64,000 bases of DNA from NCBI RefSeq assembly GCF_017315705.1, contig NZ_JAFLRF010000018.1:762-64761 (forward strand), given 5' to 3'. This DNA is from Trinickia mobilis. Lineage in GTDB: Bacteria; Pseudomonadota; Gammaproteobacteria; Burkholderiales; Burkholderiaceae. Position 1 is the first letter of the stretch; every line of letters starts with the position of its first letter. Of the stretch, positions 9,202 through 18,301 are shown piece after piece. The position numbers and the translations under genes were made by a program. The notes under the pieces were generated by a model. The model had not been told where the DNA came from, did no database searches, and was given only the letters and a program-made list of their open reading frames with translations.

Positions 9202-9561
9202 TTAGCGCCGGAACACGCTGTTTTCTGCAGAAACGGATTGGCGGTCGACGGCTTGCAGGCGCCAGAATCCGTCCATCGGCATGTGCTTTTCGACGCTGGA
9301 CCAGGCGGCGGCGCCGTGCGCGGTTGAGACGCGCTGATGGCGATCGACGTGCAGTCCGCTCAACGTGCACAGAGGCTCGTCTTCGCTCGGGGCGCACAGT
9401 GTGGTGACACCGTTTTCGTCGCGCATTTCGCCCCAAGGCGGAAGATCGACCCCATCGTGTGCTTCCCTCGACCAAACTCGCTCGTCTGTATCGAGCCACA
9501 GCACGGCGTAATCGTGATTGACGGTGGGATCGGAACCGTTAATCAGAATGGTCAGACGCAT
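9202..9561 (-). CDS. Conserved-looking hypothetical protein
   Basis: A 119-residue soluble acidic protein beginning MRLTILINGSDPTVNHDYAVLWLDTDERVW. A GGAGG sits eight bases before the ATG, which supports a real gene and this start. It has no signal peptide or membrane helix. I do not recognise a family. The compact sequence with several tryptophans (LWL, RVW, PPWGEM, AAWSSV, GFWRL) suggests a folded domain. It is isolated between a decayed region and an intergenic gap. Confidence 0.6.
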   Translation of the reverse strand: MRLTILINGSDPTVNHDYAVLWLDTDERVWSREAHDGVDLPPWGEMRDENGVTTLCAPSEDEPLCTLSGLHVDRHQRVSTAHGAAAWSSVEKHMPMDGFWRLQAVDRQSVSAENSVFRR

Positions 9562-9901
9562 TTCAGGTCCTCCATAGATATCCGCAGAGCGTGATTTAAC
9601 AGTCTAGACCGCAGACAAATGAATTCAAGCTCACAAAACTGCGGATTCCTGGTGCGGCGCAACCCGTGGAGGGACTTAACGACTTCAGACCCCGTCGTCA
9701 CCGAAGTAGACCGGGTCGCTGCTGGCGGCGATCGCCGTGCGCGGCAGCTAGCGAGGCGGGCGCTTGAGCCAGGGCCGCGCCTGCGGCAGCGGAAGTGACC
9801 GCGTCAATGGCAACACGAATGGCGAAGGCGCGGCGAGCGGCGCGCGAGAGCCGAGTCGGACTTTGCATCGCATCGGCTTCCGCTGAGCACGTCCCCGTCG
9901 T
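9562..9901. other. Intergenic stretch, nothing recognised
   Basis: A gap of 340 bases with no supported ORF, RNA or repeat. The end next to 9562 should hold the promoter of the hypothetical gene at 9202-9561. Confidence 0.4.
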
Positions 9902-10438
9902 TCAGCGGACGAAATACCCCCGGTCTTGCATGCAGTCGCCGTATGCGCGCCAGTAGGTGGTCATCGGCGGCTCCGGTGGAGGCAGCGGCGGCATCTGGAC
10001 GCCGCTCGCGCCCGAAGCGCCCGAGGCGCCCATCGCGAGGGTCGTCGACGATGCTGCGCCTGAGGCAGCGGCAGCGCCCGAAGCGGCGGCCATCGCCGTG
10101 CCGGATGCGGTTCCACTGGCTGCGCTTGCAGTTGCTGCCGCACCGCTCGCCGGAGGCGCGCCGCTTGCGGCGATGCCGGGCGGCAGAGGCGGCGCGGATG
10201 CGCCGTGTCCCGCGTCCGCCGCGAAGTTGATCGGCGTCGTGCGCGTCGGCGTCTGTGGCTGGCGGGCCATGTCGATGTGGGTCTGAGAATTCGCCTGGCC
10301 GAAGCAGAAGGCGTTATCGATCGCTTGCTGCGCGGGGTTTTGGCTGCGCGCAGGATAAACCAGAGGCCGTTGCGCGAACGCCGTCCCGCTGATCGTCAGT
10401 AGTGCAACACAGGTGCAGGCTGAAATGCGGATGCTCAT
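9902..10438 (-). CDS. Exported Ala/Ser/Gly-rich low-complexity protein
   Basis: A 178-residue protein from the ATG at 10438, chosen because it starts a clean signal peptide (MSIRISACTCVALLTISGTAFA). The mature part has a short ordered N-terminus (QAIDNAFCFGQANSQTHIDMARQ). About 75 residues made almost only of Ala, Ser, Gly and Thr follow (SGTASGTAMAAASGAAAASG, then repeated GASGAS), then a proline stretch and a C-terminal WRAYGDCMQDRGYFVR. Such an AYGxCMxxRGY tail occurs at the end of some Burkholderia envelope proteins. Periplasmic or outer-membrane location is inferred; function unknown. Confidence 0.65.
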   Translation of the reverse strand: MSIRISACTCVALLTISGTAFAQRPLVYPARSQNPAQQAIDNAFCFGQANSQTHIDMARQPQTPTRTTPINFAADAGHGASAPPLPPGIAASGAPPASGAAATASAASGTASGTAMAAASGAAAASGAASSTTLAMGASGASGASGVQMPPLPPPEPPMTTYWRAYGDCMQDRGYFVR

Positions 10439-10907
10439 CGTTTTTCTACTCCCGTAGCGAAGCGGAAGTGCTCGAGGCGAAGCGGCGACAGACGACTCGA
10501 CGCGCACACCCGAGCGTCGGGCCATACCGGCCGTCCCGATCCGCCAAACAGCATGCTGACAGGATACCGCCGCTCCTCCGCCCGCGATCAAGAGAGTATC
10601 GGCTTCATCCGCCATCTTTGGCGTGAATCGCCAGTGCGACGAGGCACATTGGCGTCTATCGACTACTTGTGGCGCGCGTCAGCCGGCCTTCGCGAAGTCG
10701 CTTTGCGGGGGCACTCGGCGTCACGCGCACGAATCCATGTAGCGTTTTGCGGAATGACCGATGGCGTCGGCCGCACGGTTTTTTCGTTGTCGTAGACGAC
10801 CCAGACGATAAGGATTTCGAACTAATCGGCGTGAGTCGCCGAGTTCACTAAGACAAAGTTGATGCCCTGCATGTCGCGATGGATTGTCGATGGTAACGGG
10901 TGGCGCG
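10439..10907. other. Intergenic stretch, nothing recognised
   Basis: This 469-base region shows no coding pattern I can support on either strand. The part next to 10439 should contain the promoter of the low-complexity exported protein. Confidence 0.4.
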
Positions 10908-11768
10908 CTATAGCACGTTCAACGGCGTCTTCAGATAGCGGATGCCGTTGCTCTCGGGTTCAGGCAGAACCCCGGCGCGGATATTGAGCTGAATCGAAGG
11001 GATGATCAGCGTGGGCTTGCCGAGCGCCGCGTCGCGCGCTGTCCGCATGGCGACGAAATCGGCTTCGGCGATGGTGTCGCGCACGTGGATGTTCGTCGCG
11101 CGCTGTTCGGCGACCGTGGTCCGCCAACGGACGTCGCGTCCCGCGGGCGGATAGTCGTGGCACATATAGAGGTCGGTATCGTCCGGCAGGGCAAGGAGCG
11201 AGCGTATCGACGCGTAGAGCGTGCGGGCGTCGCCGCCGGGAAAGTCGCAGCGGGCGGTGCCGACGTCGGGCATGAAAAGTGTATCGCCGACGAACACCGC
11301 GCCGTCGAACTTGAACGCCACGTCTGCGGGCGTATGCCCGGGCACGTGAAGCACGGTGGCCTCGAGTTCGCCGACGCGCAGCGTTTCATTCGCCGCAAAC
11401 AGACGATCGAATTGCGAGCCGTCGGGGCGGAACGCCGGCTCGAAATTGAAAACCGGCCCGAAGATCTTTTGCACGGAGCGGATGTGCTCGCCGATCCCGA
11501 TCGCCCCGCCGAGCTTATCGCGCAGGTACGGCGCGGCCGAAAGATGATCCGCGTGCGCGTGCGTTTCGAGCAGCCACTCGGATTGCAACTGCTGTTCGCG
11601 GACATAGCCGACGATCCGGTCGGCCGAAAAGGTCGACGTGTGGCCGGAATGCGGCTCGTAGTCGAGTACCGAATCGATGATCGCGCAACGGGTGCCGGGG
11701 CCAGCGTGGACGACGTAGCTGATGGTCGCCGTCGCGGAGTCGTGGAAAGCCTGAATCTGGGGTTTCAT
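10908..11768 (-). CDS. Metallo-beta-lactamase-fold hydrolase, ETHE1/BigR-operon (persulfide dioxygenase-like) type
   Basis: A 286-residue protein with the THAHADH metal motif (H70, H72, D74, H75), HVPGHTPADVAF, VGDTLFMPDVGTARCDFPGG and CHDYPP. The GTARCDFPGG segment and length fit the ETHE1-like/Blh group, whose members oxidise glutathione persulfide during sulfide detoxification. That group uses a single iron held by two His and one Asp. No rhodanese, BigR-type repressor or sulfide:quinone reductase lies next to it, so the sulfur role is inferred from family only. It is transcribed alone. Confidence 0.85.
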   Translation of the reverse strand: MKPQIQAFHDSATATISYVVHAGPGTRCAIIDSVLDYEPHSGHTSTFSADRIVGYVREQQLQSEWLLETHAHADHLSAAPYLRDKLGGAIGIGEHIRSVQKIFGPVFNFEPAFRPDGSQFDRLFAANETLRVGELEATVLHVPGHTPADVAFKFDGAVFVGDTLFMPDVGTARCDFPGGDARTLYASIRSLLALPDDTDLYMCHDYPPAGRDVRWRTTVAEQRATNIHVRDTIAEADFVAMRTARDAALGKPTLIIPSIQLNIRAGVLPEPESNGIRYLKTPLNVL

Positions 11769-12376
11769 GGCGAGCCTTGTTGATTGCGAGTTGCGCGGCG
11801 GGGCGGCGATGTGGCGAAAGTCTATGGTAAGCGGACGGTCGCATTCGAGGAAGGCAATGTGACGACGCGGCGCACCATGACGCGCAGCCGCGGCCGTCGA
11901 TCGCGTGCATCCATCGATGCGGCCACGCCGATAAATTCAAGCTCGGCTTGCACTGAGTAGGCGGACCGCCCCGTCGAAAACGCGGATGAAATTTCAAGCC
12001 GTGGCACGCGTACCGGCGCACGGTGAGATCATTTTTTTGGATGTCTTATTAATAATTCGTTGTTAATTTGCAACCGTAAGGCTGATTGTAATAATTTGAT
12101 ATGGGGGCTTTATGTCGCGAAAAGGACTCGCCATCTCATTGAAAGTTATTAAGAAACAATGTGTTGTGTGGTCATTTGATTTTATTGTTTCTGTCTGAGG
12201 AGAAATATATTGCATGACATGTGTATGCATTTTGTAATAATTGCACGTAGACTCCGTTCTTCGTTAGGCGGTCAAGAAACAGGCTACACGAACACTGCAA
12301 CCGGTCGATTCGGGTGATGCCTCCGTCTTTCTTTAACAAGGTCGCAAGGCCGGTCCTTATAAAGGGAGCTTGTCTC
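11769..12376. promoter_or_regulatory. Long AT-rich upstream region of the porin gene
   Basis: A gap of 608 bases divergent between the hydrolase and the porin. The part at 12020-12250 is notably AT-rich for this genome (runs such as TTATTAATAATTCG). That is typical of the upstream regions of highly expressed Burkholderia porins and may bind nucleoid proteins. I could not fix a single -35/-10 pair and saw no ORF worth calling. Confidence 0.45.
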
Positions 12377-13504
12377 ATGAAAAAACCCCTGATCATGGCA
12401 GCAGTTTCCGCGTCGTTTGCAGTCGCAGCTCACGCACAAAGCAGCGTCACGCTGTACGGTGTGCTGGATGCAGGTGTCAGCTATCAAAGCAACGTTGAAA
12501 ATGCGAACGGCCAAGGCTCGTCGCTGTGGAAGGCAGGCAGCGCTGGCATCGATCAAAGCCGTTGGGGTCTGCGCGGTTCGGAAGACCTGGGCGGCGGCTT
12601 GAAGGCTGTGTTCGACCTCGAAAGCGGCTTTAACCTTGGCAACGGCAAGTTCAGCAACAGCGGCGGCATGTTCAACCGCCAAGCTTTCGTCGGTCTGTCG
12701 AGCGGCAACTACGGTACCGTGACGCTGGGCCGTCAGTATGATGCCGTGCAAGACTACCTCGTGCCGCTGACGGCTGCGGGTAGCTGGGGCGGCACTTACT
12801 TCGCGCACTCGGGCAACCTCGACAATCTGAGCACGAACAACGGCTACGCCGTGAACAACTCGGTGAAGTTCCAAAGCGCGAACTACACCGGCTTCACGTT
12901 CGGCGGCACGTACGGCTTCTCGAACAACACGCAGTTCGCAAACAACCGCGAATACAGCGTGGGCGCCGCCTATCAGTACCAAGGCCTGCGTGTTGGCGCC
13001 GCCTATAGCCAGCAGAACAACCCGGCACTCACCACGAACGGCGCTACGGACGGCACGCCATTCAGCTCGCTGGCCGGCGAGTCGTTCCGGTCGCGCGTCT
13101 ACGGTGCGGGCCTGGGTTACATGTTCGGTCCTGCAGAAGTGGGCTTCGCATGGACGCAAGCTCGTGCGGACAACGTGCTCGGCGGCGGCTTGATGCGCCA
13201 AGACAACTACGAAGTCAACGGCAAGTACAACGTGACTGCGGCGATGTCCCTGGGCCTCGCATACACGTTCACGAACCAGAAGGACACGACTGGTGGCGAC
13301 AACGTGAAGACGCGTTTCCACCAGATCGGCGCGCAAGCTGACTACTCGCTGTCCAAGCGCACCGACGTGTACGCTCAAGTCGTGTACCAGCACGCCATGG
13401 GCGACTCGGCCTTCGCCTCGATCTACAACGGCGATCCGACCACGGCGGCTTCGGCCTCGCCGAACCAGACCGCTGCAACGATCGGCCTGCGTCACCGCTT
13501 CTAA
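12377..13504 (+). CDS. Gram-negative general porin, Burkholderia OmpC-like
   Basis: A 375-residue outer-membrane porin. The start at 12377 gives a textbook signal peptide (MKKPLIMAAVSASFAVAAHA) followed by mature QSSVTLYGVLDAGVSY, the standard start of Burkholderia trimeric porins. AGGGAG precedes the ATG by seven bases. The body shows the alternating pattern of a 16-strand barrel with RWGLRGSEDLGGGLKAVFDLESGF, FNRQAFVGLSSGNYGTVTLGRQY and a C-terminal GLRHRF ending in Phe, the BAM recognition residue. It allows passive entry of small hydrophilic solutes. A strong terminator follows. Confidence 0.95.
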   Translation: MKKPLIMAAVSASFAVAAHAQSSVTLYGVLDAGVSYQSNVENANGQGSSLWKAGSAGIDQSRWGLRGSEDLGGGLKAVFDLESGFNLGNGKFSNSGGMFNRQAFVGLSSGNYGTVTLGRQYDAVQDYLVPLTAAGSWGGTYFAHSGNLDNLSTNNGYAVNNSVKFQSANYTGFTFGGTYGFSNNTQFANNREYSVGAAYQYQGLRVGAAYSQQNNPALTTNGATDGTPFSSLAGESFRSRVYGAGLGYMFGPAEVGFAWTQARADNVLGGGLMRQDNYEVNGKYNVTAAMSLGLAYTFTNQKDTTGGDNVKTRFHQIGAQADYSLSKRTDVYAQVVYQHAMGDSAFASIYNGDPTTAASASPNQTAATIGLRHRF

Positions 13505-13526
13505 AGCGAAGTCGCTGGTTAGTATG

Positions 13527-13557
13527 AAAAAAGGGTGCCGGACGCGGCACCCTTTTT
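13527..13557 (+). terminator. Rho-independent terminator after the porin gene
   Basis: The arms AAGGGTGCC (13531-13539) and GGCACCCTT (13546-13554), with a six-base loop, are flanked by an A run and a T run. The terminator lies 20-50 bases after the porin stop. Because of the flanking A run it can also serve the convergent rnk gene. Confidence 0.9.
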
Positions 13558-13584
13558 TATTTTGCGCGCGTTTTTCTGCGTGCA

Positions 13585-13992
13585 TTAAAGCGTGAAGTCG
13601 TCCGCAGCTTCGGGTTGGAACACGATCTGATCCACTTTGAGTGTTTTTTCCTGGCCGCTCGGCGGCGTGAAGCGAATCGTGTCGCCGCGCTTTGTGCCGA
13701 GCAGCGCCAAACCCGCCGGTGAGAACACGTTGAGCTTGCCGTTCGCGAAGTCCGCCTGCGGGGGATAGACGACGGTCCACGTCATCGGCTCGCCGGTGCC
13801 GCTGTCGACGAGCGTCACTTTCGAGTTCATGGTGACGACATTGGCCGAAATTTCGCGCGAATCGACGATGCTTGCGCGTTCCATCAATTCGTCCAGCATG
13901 GCGAGATAGCCCGATTGCGGGCTGCTCTGGACGGCGTGCTTTTCGAGGCGTGCGACGTCGAGTTCGGTGAGGTAGCAGGTTTTCTTTTTCAT
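13585..13992 (-). CDS. rnk: Nucleoside diphosphate kinase regulator Rnk (GreA/GreB-like)
   Basis: A 135-residue protein from the ATG at 13992 (MKKKTCYLTELDVARLEKHA). The frame stays open upstream, but those residues are not Rnk-like. It has a short N-terminal coiled-coil part (to about residue 50) and a C-terminal FKBP-like Gre domain with VYPPQADFANGKLNVFSPAGLALLGTKRGDTI. That length and pattern are those of Rnk, which binds RNA polymerase and competes with Gre factors but has too short a coiled coil to stimulate cleavage. It is convergent with the porin gene. Confidence 0.88.
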   Translation of the reverse strand: MKKKTCYLTELDVARLEKHAVQSSPQSGYLAMLDELMERASIVDSREISANVVTMNSKVTLVDSGTGEPMTWTVVYPPQADFANGKLNVFSPAGLALLGTKRGDTIRFTPPSGQEKTLKVDQIVFQPEAADDFTL

Positions 13993-14242
13993 GATCGAAT
14001 AGGGCGCACCGGCAGCGAACAGGCGCGGGCGGTGGCCTAACACGCGTGCGTTGCCAAATGCGAAAGCAAATATCAAGGAAAATGTAAAGAATGGTATCAC
14101 GCGCGGAGGTACGTTCGCGACCGACTGCGTCATGGGCATGGTGTGACCCTACTGGGAACCCTGCCAAATTCGGCCTCGCAGGCTCGCGTCGCAGAACCGG
14201 GTATCGTTGCGAATGTGTCCAACCGGCTATCGAGGAAACGAC

Positions 14243-15361
14243 GTGAGCGAAACGACTTTGCCCATCGACGCACCCATCGCCGACGCCGAGCCGGCTGCCA
14301 CCCAAGCCACCCCGTTGCGTACCGACGTGCTGATCATCGGTGCCGGGCCGGTGGGGCTTTTTGCAGCGTTCGAAGCGGGAGTGATCGGCTTGTCATGTCA
14401 CATCGTCGATGCGCTGAATGAGGTCGGCGGGCAATGCATCGAGCTCTATCCGGAGAAGCCGATCTTCGATATCCCGGCCGTTCCCGTCTGCACCGCACGT
14501 GAGCTGGTCGAGCGTTTGACAGAGCAGTGCCGTCCGTTCGGGTTTCCGATTCATCTCGGCCAGCAGGTGCGAAACGTCGAGCAACGAGCCGACGACAAAC
14601 GCTGGACCGTCGTGACCGATCAAGGGCTCGCGTTCGATGCCGCGGCGATCCTGCTGTCTGCGGGTAACGGGGCGTTCGTGCCGCAGCGCATTGCGCTCGA
14701 TGAGGCGCCGGCGCTGGAAGGGCGTCACGTGCACTATGCGGTGCGCAAGGTCGCCGCGTTTGCGGGTCAGCGCGTGATGGTTGCGGGCGGCGGCGACTCC
14801 GCTCTCGACTGGGCGCTCGCACTGCGCGACGTCGCGCGCCATGTGACGCTGGTGCACCGGCGCGACGCGTTTCGAGCGGCAGACGCGACAGTCCAGGAGG
14901 TCAAGCGTGCCGCGGCCGCGGGCGAACTCGACATCGTGATCGGCACGATCGCCGCGCTCAATGCACCAGGCGGCGCGCTCGAATCGGTCGACGTCAAGCG
15001 GATCGGCGGAGCGGTCACGCTGCCTGCCGATCACTTGATCGCGTTATATGGCCTGGTGGCGGATCTTGGTCCGATAGGGGACTGGGGGCTCGATATTCGC
15101 GCGGGACGGGTGACTGTCGACACCAGCGGTTACGAGTCGTCCCGGCCGGGAATATTCGCGGTCGGCGATATCGCGGGCTATCCGAACAAGCAGAAGCTGA
15201 TTTTGTCGGGGTTCCACGAGGCGTCGCTCGCGCTGCGCAAGGCCTATGGCTATGCCTATCCGGACAAGAAGCGTGTTCACGTGCATTCGAGCTATGACGC
15301 GAAACTGTCGGCGCGCATTCTCGGCGCCGAGGCGCCGGCGGCGGATTTGCCCGAGAACTGA
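14243..15361 (+). CDS. Ferredoxin--NADP+ reductase, thioredoxin-reductase-like type
   Basis: About 372 residues from the GTG at 14243, chosen because GAGGAA precedes it; ATG 14213 and the open frame upstream are alternatives. FAD binding: VLIIGAGPVGLFAAFEAG and VGGQCIELYPEKPIFDIPA. NADP(H) binding: VMVAGGGDSALDWAL. C-terminal FAD site: PGIFAVGDIAGYPNKQKLILSGFHEASLALR. The CxxC of thioredoxin reductases is absent, as expected for this flavin reductase class. It shuttles electrons between NADPH and ferredoxin or flavodoxin. It is transcribed alone. Confidence 0.9.
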   Translation: MSETTLPIDAPIADAEPAATQATPLRTDVLIIGAGPVGLFAAFEAGVIGLSCHIVDALNEVGGQCIELYPEKPIFDIPAVPVCTARELVERLTEQCRPFGFPIHLGQQVRNVEQRADDKRWTVVTDQGLAFDAAAILLSAGNGAFVPQRIALDEAPALEGRHVHYAVRKVAAFAGQRVMVAGGGDSALDWALALRDVARHVTLVHRRDAFRAADATVQEVKRAAAAGELDIVIGTIAALNAPGGALESVDVKRIGGAVTLPADHLIALYGLVADLGPIGDWGLDIRAGRVTVDTSGYESSRPGIFAVGDIAGYPNKQKLILSGFHEASLALRKAYGYAYPDKKRVHVHSSYDAKLSARILGAEAPAADLPEN

Positions 15362-15770
15362 TCCACCGCTCGCGCAGAGAAAGTCGTGGTGGGATTCGGT
15401 GGAGGGTCTTGCGGGCGTTGTCGGCGATGTGATCAGGGCGGACGGAAAGCATGACCCGGCCTGCCAGATCCACATCGGGCCGCGCCGCTCCGCCGCTCCA
15501 ACGCTCCGGATTCGGCAGGCGAATCGGCGAGCGCAAGGATGCCGAACCGGCAGCGGAAGCTATCCTTAAAGACGAGTCCCATGGGATCGCGTTGCGTGTT
15601 AGCGCGTGGGTTGCGCTCGCGGTTTTCGTGCGCGGTTCCGTGGTGTCTCACGGGCAGTTGATTCGAGTCAATGTGCAAAGGCGGCGCTGCTTTCAAGCTG
15701 AACGTTCTGCGCAGCCGCGACGGCCGCGCAATCCGTTCAACCCAAGCAGGCGCAAACCCGGGAGAGTGTC
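15362..15770. other. Intergenic stretch, nothing recognised
   Basis: A gap of 409 bases between two plus-strand genes. Several ORFs overlap here but none has protein-like composition. The right end should carry the promoter and ribosome binding site of the Usp gene (GGGAGAG just before 15771). Confidence 0.45.
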
Positions 15771-16244
15771 ATGTACGAACGAATCTTGGTGGCGGTCGAC
15801 GGCAGTCAAGCGGCGCGGCTCGCGCTGGACGAGGCGCTGAAGCTCGCGCAAGCGATGCGCGCGGAGGTGCTCGCCGTGTGCGTCGTGGCTCATACGCCTC
15901 AACTGGTCGATATCGGCGGCGGCTTTGTCGAAGATAATCGGGCGAGCTCGGCGATGACCGACGCCGCCACGAAAGCGCTCGACGAAGCGCGCGAATTGTT
16001 CACGGAAAAGCGTGTGGCCGGCAGCGTGCGCGCAATCGATTCGTACGGCGAAACCATCGCTCAGGTGCTCATGCGGGCGGCCGAGGAATTCGATGCGAAC
16101 CTCATTGTGATGGGAACCCATGGCCGCACCGGAATGAGGCGCCTGCTTCTCGGCAGCGTTACGGAATCGCTGCTGCGCGAGACGACCGTGCCGCTTCTGC
16201 TGCTGAAGGAAACGCCGGAGGCGGAGCCGGAAGCCGAACGCTGA
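15771..16244 (+). CDS. Universal stress protein, ATP-binding type
   Basis: A 157-residue Usp protein starting MYERILVAVDGSQAARLALDEALKLAQ. The full nucleotide signature G-2x-G-9x-G-S is present in VMGTHGRTGMRRLLLGSVTESLLRE (about residues 108-132), so this is an ATP-binding UspFG-type member. That distinguishes it from the motif-less Usp at 6770-7204. A GGGAGAG sits seven bases before the ATG. The C-terminus has an acidic extension (ETPEAEPEAER). Confidence 0.92.
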   Translation: MYERILVAVDGSQAARLALDEALKLAQAMRAEVLAVCVVAHTPQLVDIGGGFVEDNRASSAMTDAATKALDEARELFTEKRVAGSVRAIDSYGETIAQVLMRAAEEFDANLIVMGTHGRTGMRRLLLGSVTESLLRETTVPLLLLKETPEAEPEAER

Positions 16245-16432
16245 GGCGAGTGGAGAGGGAATGCGCCCGCGCCAGCGCGGGCGCAATCAGCAATGCCAAA
16301 CGCAGCGTGCGTTGGAGCAAGGCGGCGCCTACCCAACGATTAGGCAATAGCGGGAGAAGTATAATTTTCGCTTTGCCCGGGCTGTTCGCAGACTGTCCCG
16401 AGCTGTCTATATCCGCAACCGTAGGGCGCATT

Positions 16433-17821
16433 TTGACTATTCCAACAACGCAGCAAAACGGAGACGGCCTCAAACGCGGCCTGAAAAACCGCCATATCCA
16501 ATTGATCGCGCTCGGCGGCGCGATCGGCACGGGCCTCTTTCTCGGCTCGGCGAGCGTTCTGCAGGCAGCAGGCCCGTCGATGATTCTCGGCTACGCAATC
16601 GGCGGCCTCATCGCGTTCATGATCATGCGCCAGTTGGGCGAGATGGTTGCGCAGGAGCCCGTGGCCGGTTCCTTTAGCCACTTTGCGTACAAGTATTGGG
16701 GCGACTTCGCCGGCTTCCTGTCCGGCTGGAATTACTGGGTGCTCTACGTGCTCGTGAGCATGGCCGAATTGACGGCGGTCGGCACGTACGTGCACTTCTG
16801 GTGGCCGGCTGTGCCCACATGGCTGTCGGCGCTCGTCTGCTTCGCCGCAATCAACGCCATCAATCTGGCCACCGTCAAGGCGTACGGCGAGACCGAATTC
16901 TGGTTCTCGATCATCAAGGTGATCGCGATCATCGGCATGATCGTGTTCGGCGGCTATCTGCTGATCACGGGGCGCGGCGGGCCGCAGGCGTCGATCACCA
17001 ACTTGTGGAGCATCGGCGGCTTCTTCCCGCATGGCTTTCATGGCCTCGTCATGATGCTCGCCGTGATCATGTTTTCGTTCGGCGGGCTCGAGTTGATCGG
17101 CATCACCGCCGCCGAAGCGGACAATCCGCGAAAGAGCATCCCGAAGGCCGTGAATCAGGTGATCTACCGGATTCTCATCTTCTATATCTGCTCGCTCGTC
17201 GTGCTGCTGTCGCTGTATCCGTGGAATCAAGTGGCTCAGGGCGGCAGCCCGTTCGTGATGATCTTTTCGGAGATCGGCGCCGGGCTGACGGCCAACGTGC
17301 TCAACGTGGTCGTGCTGACCGCCGCGCTGTCCGTCTACAACAGCGGCGTGTATGCGAACAGCCGCATGCTCTACGGTCTGGCAGAGCAGGGCAACGCGCC
17401 GCGCGCGTTGCTGAAGGTCGACCGCCGCGGGGTGCCATATATGGCCATCGGCCTTTCGGCGCTCGCCACCTTTGCCTGCGTGATCATCAATTACCTGATC
17501 CCTGCGCAAGCGCTCGGCGTGCTGATGGCGCTGGTCGTCGCCGCGCTCGTGCTGAACTGGTCGTTGATCAGCCTCACGCATCTCAAGTCGCGCAAGGCGA
17601 TGCTCGCCGCCGGCGAGACGCTGGCGTTCAAGTCGCCGTGGTTTCCGTTCACGAACTGGATCTGCGTGGCGTACATGGCGATGGTGCTGGTCATTCTCGC
17701 GATGACGCCCGGGCTCTCGGTATCGGTCTGGCTGGTGCCGGTCTGGCTCGTGGTGATGTGGGTCGGCTACTTGGCGAAGCGCCGCTCCTCGGTGGACCTG
17801 GCCCAGGCGGCAGGTCAGTAA
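16433..17821 (+). CDS. Amino acid permease, APC superfamily (GABA/proline/aromatic permease group)
   Basis: A 12-helix transporter. The TTG at 16433 gives 462 residues, the usual family length, and starts LTIPTTQQNGDGLKRGLKNRHIQLIALGGAIGTGLFLGSA. The open frame runs 61 codons further upstream without family similarity. The amino-acid-transporter signature is in helices 1-3 (IGTGLFLGSASVLQAAGPSMILGYAIGGLIAFMIMRQLGEM), followed by SFSHFAYKYWGDFAGFLSGWNYW. The pattern fits the ProY/GabP/AroP group, so the substrate is probably a neutral or aromatic amino acid. It lies just upstream of the hipBA pair but is unlikely to be co-transcribed with it. Confidence 0.88.
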   Translation: MTIPTTQQNGDGLKRGLKNRHIQLIALGGAIGTGLFLGSASVLQAAGPSMILGYAIGGLIAFMIMRQLGEMVAQEPVAGSFSHFAYKYWGDFAGFLSGWNYWVLYVLVSMAELTAVGTYVHFWWPAVPTWLSALVCFAAINAINLATVKAYGETEFWFSIIKVIAIIGMIVFGGYLLITGRGGPQASITNLWSIGGFFPHGFHGLVMMLAVIMFSFGGLELIGITAAEADNPRKSIPKAVNQVIYRILIFYICSLVVLLSLYPWNQVAQGGSPFVMIFSEIGAGLTANVLNVVVLTAALSVYNSGVYANSRMLYGLAEQGNAPRALLKVDRRGVPYMAIGLSALATFACVIINYLIPAQALGVLMALVVAALVLNWSLISLTHLKSRKAMLAAGETLAFKSPWFPFTNWICVAYMAMVLVILAMTPGLSVSVWLVPVWLVVMWVGYLAKRRSSVDLAQAAGQ

Positions 17822-17955
17822 CGACGCCCGCTGCCGGCGTGCCGCGGCGCGTGCTCGCGTGTGCGGCGCGAGCTTGCGCGGCACGCCGGCGGCCGTCGCG
17901 GTCTTGACGTCGGGCCGCCCTTCCGGCGCAGTAAGCGCAGTTTAGCTGTTAGGCG

Positions 17956-18025
17956 AATAAACAGATTTTATCTGTTTTGAGGATATTTGACGTTTATTTG
18001 TTTAGAGAATAAACTGCGTTTATTC
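17956..18025. promoter_or_regulatory. Operator cluster upstream of hipBA: repeated TTTATTC palindromes
   Basis: Three overlapping dyads lie in an AT-rich patch just before hipB: 17959-17977 (AAACAGAT, 3-base gap, ATCTGTTT), 17992-18014 (GTTTATT and AATAAAC, 9-base gap) and 18007-18025 (GAATAAAC, TGC, GTTTATTC; perfect 8-bp arms). A further AATAAAC is at 17956-17962. The element (A)ATAAAC recurs four times in 70 bases. HipB proteins repress their own operon by binding several such palindromes, so this is the likely autoregulatory operator. Confidence 0.7.
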
Positions 18026-18034
18026 GGACTTTGG

Positions 18035-18298
18035 ATGGCAGCTGTGCGGCAAATCCTCGCCACCCCCGATCAACTCGGGACGATCCTCACCGCCGCCCGA
18101 CGGGCCGCAGGCCTGACGCAGGCGCAAGCCGCCACGCGCGTCGGCGTGAGCCAGAGCCGGCTTTCCACGATGGAATTGAATCCCGGCACCATCACCGTTA
18201 CGCAGTTGTTTGCGCTCCTGGCCGTCTACCGCCTCGAACTGCAGTTGAGCGACGAGCATCCGACGTTCGAACTGCGCGACTCGGCGAGCGAGTGGTAG
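18035..18298 (+). CDS. hipB: HipB-like XRE-family antitoxin
   Basis: About 87 residues from the ATG at 18035, the size of HipB (88). The open frame further upstream runs through the operator palindromes and is rejected. An XRE helix-turn-helix spans about residues 14-68 (LGTILTAARRAAGLTQAQAATRVGVSQSRLSTMELNPGTITVTQLFALLAVY). The gene ends three bases before the hipA start. By family knowledge the protein binds HipA and neutralises it, and with HipA represses the operon at the palindromes just upstream. Confidence 0.88.
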   Translation: MAAVRQILATPDQLGTILTAARRAAGLTQAQAATRVGVSQSRLSTMELNPGTITVTQLFALLAVYRLELQLSDEHPTFELRDSASEW

Positions 18299-18301
18299 CC
18301 G

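Noticed and set aside
12284-14305. A 673-codon open frame on the minus strand across the porin gene and rnk
   Set aside because: It is an antisense shadow of the porin (arginine- and valine-rich, no family pattern). The plus-strand porin has signal peptide, barrel pattern and terminator.
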